From positions 1 to 64,000 of the forward strand of contig NZ_JACXJA010000045.1 of the NCBI RefSeq assembly GCF_014705615.1: DNA of 64,000 nucleotides. The letters are read 5' to 3'. A program made the position numbers and the translations under genes. How positions within the stretch are numbered: position 1 is the first letter of the stretch; each line of letters opens with the position of its first letter. This DNA comes from Paenibacillus oceani. Lineage in GTDB: Bacteria; Bacillota; Bacilli; Paenibacillales; NBRC-103111. Positions 28,281-36,000 of the stretch are shown piece after piece. The notes below the pieces were generated by a model. That model did not search any database, was not told the DNA's origin, and worked only from the letters and a program-made list of their open reading frames with translations.

Positions 28281-28307
28281 GGTTATACACTCCGGCTCAT
28301 GCAACCG

Positions 28308-29132
28308 TCAATCCATGATCAGTTCATGTGCGGCAGGAACCGGCTTTCCCGTTAAACTGTTTTCGAACATATCGATCAGAAACAGAAAACGTTCGGCTTC
28401 GCGGAACACGTGATCCGCAAGCAGCGGATGAATGATGCTTTTGATCCGGCATGCTTCGATTAATTCGTGCGCCGTCTTCTTGAAATCGCGCAGTGACTTG
28501 ACCGAGAACCGGTTTTGATCGAGAAACTGATCGAGCAGCGGTGCGGTCTGCGACTGGGGCCTCATCGATTCCAAATCTTTGGCCTGGAACAGCAGTTGGT
28601 CGAAATCGTGGCTGAATTCGTTCGCCTGCTGCACCAGCTTCCGCTCGGAAGGATCGAGCAGATGGCTGATAAATTTGGCATGATCGGCCATAATTCGCAG
28701 AAAGAACACATTTTCATCGATAATCGCATCAGGCAGCGGTTCCAGTCTACCGGTGTTCAGCTCGGCCAGCCGGTTTCTGAAATAGTTGGCTTCCCTGCTC
28801 ACATGATCGACCAGCAGCGGGAAATTGTTCGCCCCCGGCAGTTGGCATGTCAGGATTAATCCGAGCACTTTTCTTTTGAATGCCCATATGTGGGATACGG
28901 CGACATAAGTATCCTCATTGAATGTACGGATCGTCTGCGGATCGGTCCCGGCCGTATAGCTGTTTGCCCGGTTCTCGATCGACTCGAATATTGCGTAGAA
29001 CTGGTTGGCTTCCTGGATCAGTTGAATGTCGTCGCACCGGAACCCCAACTTCAAAAACAAAGAATGCTCCTTCATAATCCGCGACCAAAATCGCACTTCA
29101 TCCAGCGAACGAGCCACAAATACGTCAGCCAT
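28308..29132 (-). CDS. DUF2935 domain protein (metal-binding helical bundles)
   Basis: This 274-residue all-helical protein has two repeated bundle domains. Each carries His/Glu motifs: MKEHSLFLKLG near 20 and LVDHVSREANYF near 107 in the first, MADHAKFISHL near 148 and LADHVFREAERF near 243 in the second. DUF2935 proteins are common in spore-forming Firmicutes and bind metals in a ferritin-like way. Their role is not known. GGGGAGG precedes the ATG. The gene is monocistronic. Confidence 0.88.
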   Translation of the reverse strand: MADVFVARSLDEVRFWSRIMKEHSLFLKLGFRCDDIQLIQEANQFYAIFESIENRANSYTAGTDPQTIRTFNEDTYVAVSHIWAFKRKVLGLILTCQLPGANNFPLLVDHVSREANYFRNRLAELNTGRLEPLPDAIIDENVFFLRIMADHAKFISHLLDPSERKLVQQANEFSHDFDQLLFQAKDLESMRPQSQTAPLLDQFLDQNRFSVKSLRDFKKTAHELIEACRIKSIIHPLLADHVFREAERFLFLIDMFENSLTGKPVPAAHELIMD

Positions 29133-29207
29133 CTCACATGTCCTCCCCGAATTGCCATTTCCCCCACATCATATGTGCGAATGCCTATTTGGTTAACGCT
29201 TCGGACA

Positions 29208-29250
29208 GGCCCAAAAAAGCCCCGGCGTCCTGGACACGGACCGGGGTCTG
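29208..29250 (-). terminator. Terminator of the LysR regulator gene
   Basis: ACCCCGGTCCGT and ACGCCGGGGCT pair on the minus strand and are followed by six T, about 40-75 nt after the stop. Confidence 0.75.
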
Positions 29251-29287
29251 CTGGAATCTGGTGTTTAGCTTTCGCCTGCATGCGATC

Positions 29288-30169
29288 TTAGCGCTCAAAA
29301 AATTCAATCAGCCACCCGGTTAGCTGCTTCTGGGCAGCGCTGATAAACCGGTCCGAACGATGGACCAGCTCCAGGTGACGGACAGGCGGACGGTCGGTGA
29401 TCGGAATCGCCAGCAGTTCGTATTGCTCCGGCCCCCGTTTCAGCAGACTTTGCGGTTGAATCGTCGCGCCGATATTGGCTTTGACGAGCTGCAGCAGCGA
29501 AGAAGCCGTCGTCGTCTCCATGACGGTCGAGATGTGAAATCCTTCCTCCCTGCACGCCTTCTCTACCAGCTCGCGCCCCAGGAACCCTCTCGGATACATC
29601 ACCAGCGGCAGTGGCTCCACTTCGCGCAGCTTCACTTCCTTCCGTCCCGCCAGCGGATGGGAGCGGTTAACCACCAGTTCGTAGGGCTCGGAGCGAAGCG
29701 CAATTTGAGTTAACCGGTTGTCCGGAGTATTCCTCACGCCGATTCCGAGATCCACGGTATTGTCCAACACTTCCTCCTGAATCCGCAGCGTGGAGATCGC
29801 CTGAAGCTGCGTGGACGGGAAGTGCTGATGAAAATGAATAAACAGAGGCACAAGCAGGAAGTCCAGATCGGAAGGAAGAACGCCGAGCCGAACCGTCCCG
29901 CCTCCGCCCCGCAACAATTCCTGAATCGATTGTTTGGCATCGTGTTCGGCTTGAAGCATTTTCTCCCCGTATACAAGCAGCAGCTTGCCGGCTTCGGTCA
30001 GCACGATTTTTTTGCCGATCCGGTCAAACAGCGGCATACCGAGCTCGTCTTCCAGCACGCGGATTTGTTGACTTAGAGTTGGCTGGCTGATCCCGAGCTC
30101 GTTTGCCGCTTTAGTAAAATGAAGATGATCGCAAACGGCTAAAAAATATTGAATTTGCCGGGTATCCAT
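29288..30169 (-). CDS. LysR-family transcriptional regulator (CynR-like)
   Basis: This 293-residue regulator has an N-terminal winged helix (residues 3-62; FTKAANELGISQPTLSQQIR) and a two-lobed effector domain (about 90-290; RLGVLPSDLDFLLVPL, DLGIGVRNTPDNRLTQIAL). It resembles CynR-type regulators that sit next to CynX-type transporters, and a CynX/NimT-like MFS gene is divergent here. A classical LysR box and nested dyads fill the shared promoter region. The inducer is unknown; no cyanase gene is present. Confidence 0.9.
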   Translation of the reverse strand: MDTRQIQYFLAVCDHLHFTKAANELGISQPTLSQQIRVLEDELGMPLFDRIGKKIVLTEAGKLLLVYGEKMLQAEHDAKQSIQELLRGGGGTVRLGVLPSDLDFLLVPLFIHFHQHFPSTQLQAISTLRIQEEVLDNTVDLGIGVRNTPDNRLTQIALRSEPYELVVNRSHPLAGRKEVKLREVEPLPLVMYPRGFLGRELVEKACREEGFHISTVMETTTASSLLQLVKANIGATIQPQSLLKRGPEQYELLAIPITDRPPVRHLELVHRSDRFISAAQKQLTGWLIEFFER

Positions 30170-30180
30170 ATCCTCGCTCC

Positions 30181-30226
30181 ATCAATAGTATTTTTCTATG
30201 ATTATAATAGAAACGATAGTATTGAT
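30181..30226. promoter_or_regulatory. LysR-type operator with nested dyads
   Basis: An outer perfect repeat, ATCAATA (30181-30187) with TATTGAT (30220-30226), encloses an inner one, TTTCTAT-N7-ATAGAAA (30193-30213), sharing nearly the same centre. Within it ATAG-N7-CTAT (30185-30199) fits the LysR T-N11-A recognition box. The site covers the divergent promoters. Confidence 0.75.
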
Positions 30227-30293
30227 CAATTTTCATTCCTTCTCTATACTCGTAGTTACTACTTAACCGCGAAATATAAAGGATGGAGTGCCC

Positions 30294-31466
30294 ATGAGAA
30301 CCTTTTATTTGCTGGCCGCTATTTTTTTGGCGGCTTTGAATTTACGCCCCGTAATTACATCGGTGGCTCCCTTGCTGCAGACGATCCAGGCCAACACGGG
30401 AATGAGCGGAGTGGCAGCCAGCTTGCTGACTACGCTTCCCGTATTGTGCATGGGGGTATTCGCGGTCGTTGCGACCACGATTCGGGATCGGATCGGTCTC
30501 GAACGCACGTTTTTTCTTGCTCTCGCATTGGTTACGGCAGCCACCGTGTTACGCGGACTTATCGGTTCGGAAACGCTCCTGATCCTGACCGCGGTCGTCG
30601 CTGGAATCGGTATCAGTTTGGCCGGACCGCTGCTCTCCGGTTTTATCAAAAAGTATTTCCCGAACCATCCGGGAATCGTCAGCGTGTATTCCGCCTCGAT
30701 GACGGTGGGCGCCGCTATGGCTTCTGGCCTGTCGATTCCGGTATACGCCCGGACCGGGAACAATCTGCCGCTGACCCTGGCGTGCTGGGCCGTCTTGGGC
30801 GTGCTCGCCTTGCTGATCTGGGCGGGGCTCATCCGGAAGCGTAACGAAAACGGACTGCCGGCGTCCCGCTCCCGCCTTCCCATACGCAGCAAGCGGGCCT
30901 GGATGCTCACATTTTTCTTCGGGCTGATGGCCAGCATGTTTTATTCGTTAACCGCATGGATTTCGCCGATCGCCCAAAGTCTCGGCTACAGCAAAACAAA
31001 CGCCGCGCTGCTGCTGACCGTATTTACGCTTGTCCAAATTCCGGTATCGGTGATCGTGCCCTCGCTGGTCGCCCGTTCCGGGAAACGCCGGCTGTTTCTT
31101 ATCCTTTGCAGTACATGCGAACTAATCGGCATCCTTCTGCTGTTATCCGGGCTCCCGCTATCGGTTGCAGTCGTATGTCTGGGTCTCGGCGCTGGCGGCT
31201 TGTTCCCGCTCGCTCTGATGCTGCCGATCGTCGAAACCGACACGGCCGAAGAAGCCGGCAGCTGGTCGGCGATGTCGCAATGCGGCGGTTACGTCATCGG
31301 CTCGGCCGGACCGTTTGCCATCGGCCTGCTGCACGATGCATACAACAGCTTTCTCCCCGCTTTTCTGATGATGCTGGCGGTTATCCTGGTTATGATCGGC
31401 ATCCAGTGGCGCATCGGCGACAAAGTCCGGCCGGTGTTGTCTCTACAGGCCGCCGGAAGCCGGTAA
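30294..31466 (+). CDS. CynX/NimT-family MFS transporter
   Basis: This 390-residue membrane protein with about 12 helices matches the cyanate/nitroimidazole branch of the MFS. It opens with the family's LNLRPVITSVAPLL and has PLLSGFIKKYFPNH and SWSAMSQCGGYVIGSAGPF. ATG at 30294 is used because AAGGATGGAG lies 5 nt upstream; a GTG two codons earlier overlaps the site. It is divergent from a LysR gene that most likely controls it. The substrate could be a small anion or xenobiotic; cyanate is not supported, as no cyanase is present. Confidence 0.88.
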   Translation: MRTFYLLAAIFLAALNLRPVITSVAPLLQTIQANTGMSGVAASLLTTLPVLCMGVFAVVATTIRDRIGLERTFFLALALVTAATVLRGLIGSETLLILTAVVAGIGISLAGPLLSGFIKKYFPNHPGIVSVYSASMTVGAAMASGLSIPVYARTGNNLPLTLACWAVLGVLALLIWAGLIRKRNENGLPASRSRLPIRSKRAWMLTFFFGLMASMFYSLTAWISPIAQSLGYSKTNAALLLTVFTLVQIPVSVIVPSLVARSGKRRLFLILCSTCELIGILLLLSGLPLSVAVVCLGLGAGGLFPLALMLPIVETDTAEEAGSWSAMSQCGGYVIGSAGPFAIGLLHDAYNSFLPAFLMMLAVILVMIGIQWRIGDKVRPVLSLQAAGSR

Positions 31467-31549
31467 ATCCTGCGTCCCACGCTAGTGACATAAGAAGAGG
31501 CTGTCTCCGAAGTGTCGTATGACATGGGAGCCGATTTTCAGACAAAAGG

Positions 31550-31594
31550 ACCTCAAGTCCCACTGTAACGTGGAGACTGAGGTCCTTTTTCTCG
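31550..31594 (+). terminator. Terminator of the CynX-like gene
   Basis: AAAAGGACCTCA and TGAGGTCCTTTTT form a 12-bp perfect stem followed by T-rich sequence, about 90 nt after the stop codon. Confidence 0.8.
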
Positions 31595-31657
31595 AGAAAC
31601 ATCGGTTATGAGCGGGGCAACAAAAATCGCAAATGTACTTTTGTGACTTCACAAATT

Positions 31658-31854
31658 GGAGTCTCTGGCACCCCCTATTTTCGGACTTTTGGGACGAGAG
31701 GGACAAATAGAGGTGGTTTGCACCCCTTATTTCAGCCAACTGATGGGGTGTGCACACTTTTCGCGGATTTAGCAGCTTCAAACCGCTCTTATTCCGTGTC
31801 CAAGCGGGTTTTCGGACAAAATAGAAGGTATAAACCACCCTTATCCTCCTCAAA
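31658..31854 (+). repeat. Interspersed intergenic repeat, complete copy (copy 3)
   Basis: This copy has the same order as the one at 20130-20340: GAGTCTCTGGCACCCCCTAT and TTTCGG first, AGAGGTGGTTTGCACCCCTT next, a TTTTCGC spacer, then AAACCGCTCTTATT, CGGGTTTTCGGACAAAATAG and TATAAACCACCCTTAT. The two copies agree over most of their length despite lying 11.5 kb apart. Point differences are spread evenly, so they are old copies rather than a recent duplication. Confidence 0.75.
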
Positions 31855-31923
31855 AAAAAGGAGAAAAAGGTGAGCCGACAAGCACGGACACACTTTTTCT
31901 CCACATATGACGGACAAGTTCCA

Positions 31924-32931
31924 TTAAGCCATCGTTTCCAGCATGTCATACGTCACGTTGAATTTCAGAGCCTCGCCGTTCAAATACCGCTTACATTCGT
32001 CCGCCATATACAACCCCATACGCGCAACCTCACGGCTCATGCTTCCTGCGATATGGGGAGTCAGAATAACGTTGTCCAGTTGCAGCAGCTCGCTGTCCCT
32101 TCGTACCGGCTCCGGGTATGTGACGTCCAGCAGCGCCGTCCGAGTAGGCACCTCCCGCAGGGCCCGGATCAAGTCCGGCTCTACGACCTGGGCGCCCCGG
32201 CCGGTATTGATAAACGTCGCATAAGGCATCATCCGATCGAAATGCTCCTTATTCAAAATCCCGAGCGTCGCAGGCAAGTTTGCCAAATGGTTCGAGATCG
32301 TATGACAGTTCGCAAACAGATCGACCAGCTCCGACTTGACGACTCCCAGCTTGGCTGCGCGTTCCTCCGACAAATAAGGATCAAAGACTTCGACCGAGAT
32401 GCGGTACGCTTGCAGTCTCTCGATGACCATGCTGCCGATCATGCCTGCGCCGAGTATGCCGACTTTCGCGCCGTAGTTGCCCGGATACTGGTCCGCCAGC
32501 ATTCTCGACGTCAAGTGATCGGATTTGCACATCGCGGCCGACTGGAAAAATCCTTTATTCGCCAATACGATTTGAGCTGCCGTGTACTCCGCGACGGGAA
32601 CCGCATTCGCCGCCCATGCGCTGACGACGGTTACCCCGCAAGCCATAAAAGGACGAGCGAACGTTTGCACCGATCCCGCCCCATAAAACAATACCCGCAA
32701 TTTCGGCAAGTACCGCTTGATTTCCTCCTCGGTAAAACGCGGAACCCCCCATGTCGAGAAAGCGATCTCCACGTCCCGAAGCTCGGACTCGAAAGACTCG
32801 ATGTTTTTGTGGTTCACAGGCTCCGCCATAAATTCGAGAATCCCGTCCATTTGTTCGTAGAAACCGCTGTCATATACTTGCGTTCGTTTCCCGTTGTCAT
32901 CCGATCCCAAAAAAACCGCTCTATTACTCAC
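31924..32931 (-). CDS. D-isomer-specific 2-hydroxyacid dehydrogenase family protein
   Basis: This 335-residue NAD-dependent dehydrogenase has the Rossmann fingerprint VGILGAGMIG near residue 158. The catalytic set is R in INTGRGAQV, E in DVTYPEP and H in LTPHIAGS. It has no signal peptide. Such enzymes interconvert 2-keto acids and D-2-hydroxy acids. The GTG start follows GAGGGGAG at about 11 nt. The gene is monocistronic and the substrate is open. Confidence 0.9.
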   Translation of the reverse strand: MSNRAVFLGSDDNGKRTQVYDSGFYEQMDGILEFMAEPVNHKNIESFESELRDVEIAFSTWGVPRFTEEEIKRYLPKLRVLFYGAGSVQTFARPFMACGVTVVSAWAANAVPVAEYTAAQIVLANKGFFQSAAMCKSDHLTSRMLADQYPGNYGAKVGILGAGMIGSMVIERLQAYRISVEVFDPYLSEERAAKLGVVKSELVDLFANCHTISNHLANLPATLGILNKEHFDRMMPYATFINTGRGAQVVEPDLIRALREVPTRTALLDVTYPEPVRRDSELLQLDNVILTPHIAGSMSREVARMGLYMADECKRYLNGEALKFNVTYDMLETMA

Positions 32932-33033
32932 GCACTATCTGCTCCCCTCAAGTTGGATACTATCAGCGCTTATGAGGCTTGACCGCAAAAGTTTAACCCA
33001 AAATCAGCAAAAAAGGAAGAGCCCCCGGTAATA

Positions 33034-33885
33034 TTAAGAGCTCCCCAGCAGCGGAATCAGATGGCGGATCGGGATGGCCAGCCCCATCTTCTCCTTCTCT
33101 CCGCCAAGTTCAACTTGTGTAGTTGCAAATACGACTCCGATCACTTCGCCGTTTTCGTTAATGACCGGACTGCCGCTATTGCCTTTGTAGATCGGAGCAC
33201 GGAGAGCCATCGCCTTCACATCCAGACCCTGCACCGGGATCTCGCCAACGATCGTTCCCTGGTTTGCGATATGGTTGAAAAATAGCGGATTGCCGATCAC
33301 ATACACAGGATTGCCGGGCCGCCACTGGGACTCCCGCTCGAGAGGAAGCGCCGGAAGTTCGGACTCGGGTGATACGATCTTAAGTACAGCCAGGTCGAGA
33401 GTCTCTTCACTGATCACAACTTCCGCTTCATGGCTCGCCCCTTCTGAAAAACGGACAAACGCTTTCTGCTTTCCGTCGATCACATGATGGTTCGTGACAA
33501 TATATCCGTCTGGCGATATGACAAATCCGGTGCCTTTTCCATCTTCCGTGCCGACGACGACCACGGATTGCTTGTACCGGGCGATCGAATCGTCCTGCGA
33601 CAGTTTTCTCGAAATCGCCAGAAACTGAATCGCCTGCATATTGTAAAGCATCGGCCAGAAGGCGACAACATTGCCGAGCATAGCGGCGATAGCTGTGACC
33701 GCGATCCATTTTTTCAGGCGCTGTCTCGCTCTCGCTTTGCGTTCGAAGTATGCCCGCTCTTCGGCTTCATCCGCTTCATCCTCATCCGTGTCGAGAAAGT
33801 CCGGCTCTTCCCATACCGGTTCTTCCTCCTTGCCGGTCTCCTCTCTATCGATGTCCCCCTGAGTACGTTGTTCGCGCTCCTTCAT
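33034..33885 (-). CDS. Membrane-anchored trypsin-like serine protease (HtrA-like, no PDZ)
   Basis: This 283-residue protein starts with a charged, acidic cytoplasmic segment, then a membrane helix at about 59-80, then an extracytoplasmic trypsin-type domain. The triad is H134 in VTNHHVI, D164 in TLDLAVLKI and S237 in YKGNSGSPV. Unlike DegP/HtrA it ends right after the protease domain, with no PDZ. ATG at 33885 is preferred because AGGAGGAG lies just before it; an upstream in-frame TTG at 33942 has no ribosome site. A role in envelope protein quality control or signalling is likely from the family. Confidence 0.87.
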   Translation of the reverse strand: MKEREQRTQGDIDREETGKEEEPVWEEPDFLDTDEDEADEAEERAYFERKARARQRLKKWIAVTAIAAMLGNVVAFWPMLYNMQAIQFLAISRKLSQDDSIARYKQSVVVVGTEDGKGTGFVISPDGYIVTNHHVIDGKQKAFVRFSEGASHEAEVVISEETLDLAVLKIVSPESELPALPLERESQWRPGNPVYVIGNPLFFNHIANQGTIVGEIPVQGLDVKAMALRAPIYKGNSGSPVINENGEVIGVVFATTQVELGGEKEKMGLAIPIRHLIPLLGSS

Positions 33886-33998
33886 CTGCTCCTCCTGTCC
33901 GCCGTCTGCCTTCTGTCGTCTATTATCTGTTGTCTGTCGCAAGTTACCGAATATTATACCATGAACCTGTCCACTCCGGTCTCTTCCTTTCGTATCAA

Positions 33999-34096
33999 TA
34001 GAAAAACCGTCCGTAAAAGAGCGGACGGTCGTTGATGTGCAATCCCAGACGCTAGTGCATTGGAGGGAACGGATACCTTCGCTCCAGCCGATTGCC
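33999..34096. repeat. Hairpin-bearing intergenic repeat, copy A
   Basis: The element begins with AGAAAAACCGTCCG, a small loop and CGGACGGT (a hairpin at 34006-34029). It goes on through a GACGCTAGTGCAT-like block and ends CTTCGCTCCAGCC. A second copy at 46116-46220 has the same order with about 75 percent identity by eye. The hairpin could act as a terminator for the VOC pseudogene upstream on the minus strand. Confidence 0.65.
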
Positions 34097-34138
34097 GCAG
34101 CAATCTGCCGTTTCCCCTTCCCGGTCGCCGCATTTCGC

Positions 34139-34546
34139 TTACTGCAAGCTTAACTGCCACGAAACTCCGAACGGATCTGCGACCCAGCCGAACTGTTTGG
34201 CGAACGGATACGCCTGAAGCGGCATCAACACTACGCCGCCTTGCGACAACGTTTCGAAGACACGGCTTATTTCCGCTTCCGATTCGCAATTCACATAGAT
34301 GGAGATTCCCGGCGAGAAGGTCCACTCGTGCTTGACAGGACTGTCGATGCACATGAACGTTTGACCGTTCAACAGGAAGGTGCCATGCATTACACTGCCT
34401 TCCTTCCCGGGGCCTTCACCCCCCCCGTATCAGGTTATATTCATAATTTGTGAATGCTCGAATAACGAGGTATACAGATTCATCGCTTCCTCGGCTCGTC
34501 CGTCAAACGTAAAAAACGGAACAAACTTATTGCCTGGTATCGTCAT
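34139..34546 (-). pseudogene. VOC/PhnB-like gene with one in-frame TGA
   Basis: From an ATG at 34546 with a GAGGAG site the minus strand encodes a 135-codon VOC-superfamily protein of the PhnB/3-demethylubiquinone type. It begins TIPGNKFVPFFTFDGRAEEA and ends VADPFGVSWQLSLQ. Codon 39 is TGA (34430-34432), and the same frame continues intact to the normal end. The family usually has an R-Y-G at this point, so a single CGA-to-TGA change explains the break. Length and frame are otherwise normal, which points to a recent mutation, or a sequencing error. Confidence 0.75.
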
Positions 34547-34846
34547 CTTGTTGGTCTCCTCTTATCAAGAATATGTATTCCTAATACTCAACCACAGAGT
34601 TAAACATAAAAACATGATCCTTGTACATATCAGCCATTCGGTAAAGTATGGACATAAAGCAGCTTTACTTGTATTTCCTTGGCTAGCCGGATTTATTCGT
34701 AAAAAGTCCGGTTCCGCCCTGCCCGACTGACTGCTGAAAACTCAAGTGAGCGACTCGCAAAACGAACGATGCCGCCCTCCGGTAGTGGCGAACGTACGCG
34801 CGCAATCTACACGTGTATCCACACGATTGATCCGGCTAGATCGGGT

Positions 34847-35225
34847 TCAACTCACTAGGCAATTCCTGCTCCGACATCCAACTGTCAGGATTCGATGGAA
34901 TAGATCCGGATTGGCCAGCGATATGCCATGCCCGACTTTCGGGATCGCATATCCGGTACCGTTCGGGTGGCTCTGTGCACGAAGTTTCGCGGATTCGAGC
35001 ATCGCTTTTTTCTCCTTGCCCCCGACCAGAACTAACAGGTTGGCACCACTACGCGTGTAACCGTGTGGAATCCCGAACGACATGTTCTCTTCCAATACCG
35101 TAAGCAGGTCCGTTTTGGAAATAGCGGACCTGCTTGTCCCACATCCAACCGCTTACCCCTCCTCCATGCAGAAAGACAAGCAGCGGCTTGTTGGAATCGC
35201 CTGCTTCCTTCACATATAGGTTCAT
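34847..35225 (-). pseudogene. Alpha/beta-hydrolase pseudogene with palindrome at the deletion
   Basis: The minus strand starts MNLYVKEAGDSNKPLLVFLH then GGGVSGWMWDKQVRYFQ, the classical beginning of an alpha/beta hydrolase with the HGGG oxyanion hole. After about 45 residues the frame breaks. The C-terminal part follows in another frame (LLVLVGGKEKKAMLESAK, YAIPKVGHGISLANPDLF, which includes the catalytic-His motif GHG). The middle, including the nucleophile, is missing. At the break AAGCAGGTCCG (35102-35112) and CGGACCTGCTT (35125-35135) form an 11-bp perfect inverted repeat. The gene cannot make an active enzyme. Confidence 0.75.
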
Positions 35226-35248
35226 GCTCGTCCCTCTATTCCGATAGG

Positions 35249-35884
35249 TTATATACCCGCAAACAACTCCTCCAACTCTCGCAAAGCCTCCGCTACATCC
35301 CGTTCCGCGTTCAAAGTGCGAATCATGTCGGCCGTAATCGGAGCGCCGGCGTAGATCTGCTGCACCATTTCAAGCGGCACTGTCATCTCGAAGTAACCCT
35401 CCGCCCAATCGGCATAATCTTCCGGCGTTTCAAAGATCGTACCGAGCAGAAAGCCGGAGCCATCCTCCTCCCCGTCGGGGATTTCTACGTTGCCTTTCCG
35501 CCAGACGGAATCTCCGGCTTCCCGCCATAGGCAGAAGGTGACCTCGTCTTTCTCCAGAGCCTCATCGTCCAGCCAAGCCAGAAGTGCTTCCGGCGTTTCG
35601 TCATAAATACCGGTCCATACCTCGTATTCGTCTCCCGCGTGCGGGCTTAAGGCCGACTCGTGATCGAACCCTTTCATAATAACCCCTTCCGAAGTAAACA
35701 AAACAAACAGGTGGTCGCCTGCCCCGTTATCGATCTTCGCCAGCGAAACTTGAGGTGCCCACTCCACTATATAACTGTGATACCGCAGCCATTCCTCCGG
35801 GCAAAGGATCAGATCGAGCGCGGCCAAAGCCATCAGCCGTTTTTTCAAAACATCGGGTTCAGCAATCGTGTGTAATACCGTCAT
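35249..35884 (-). CDS. Conserved hypothetical acidic protein
   Basis: This 211-residue soluble protein is strongly acidic and rich in Trp and Asp/Glu (YEVWTGIYDETPEALLAWLD, FETPEDYADWAEGYFEMTV). I see no signal peptide, membrane helix or known catalytic motif. ATG at 35884 is chosen for GGAAGG upstream; an in-frame ATG at 35923 is weaker. The composition is like that of some SMI1/KNR4-like or immunity-type proteins, but no motif proves it and no toxin gene is adjacent. Function unknown. Confidence 0.6.
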   Translation of the reverse strand: MTVLHTIAEPDVLKKRLMALAALDLILCPEEWLRYHSYIVEWAPQVSLAKIDNGAGDHLFVLFTSEGVIMKGFDHESALSPHAGDEYEVWTGIYDETPEALLAWLDDEALEKDEVTFCLWREAGDSVWRKGNVEIPDGEEDGSGFLLGTIFETPEDYADWAEGYFEMTVPLEMVQQIYAGAPITADMIRTLNAERDVAEALRELEELFAGI

Positions 35885-36000
35885 CTTGGCAGCCTTCCTT
35901 CCATACGACACATCGAGAGCCAAGTGCCGGCCTCCGATTAGCCATCTTCATCCATTTCACTTATTCTATCGAATGAATTCTCCACTAGTAATTCCGCCAA

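Noticed and set aside
30294-31466. Cyanate-degradation locus (cynRX)
   Set aside because: The LysR and transporter families fit, but no cyanase or carbonic anhydrase gene is nearby.
31870-32982. A 370-codon plus-strand frame
   Set aside because: Antisense to the 2-hydroxyacid dehydrogenase gene, whose cofactor and catalytic motifs are all in place.
34427-34435. Selenocysteine codon in the VOC gene
   Set aside because: No SECIS-like hairpin directly after the TGA, and the family has arginine at this position; a nonsense mutation is simpler.
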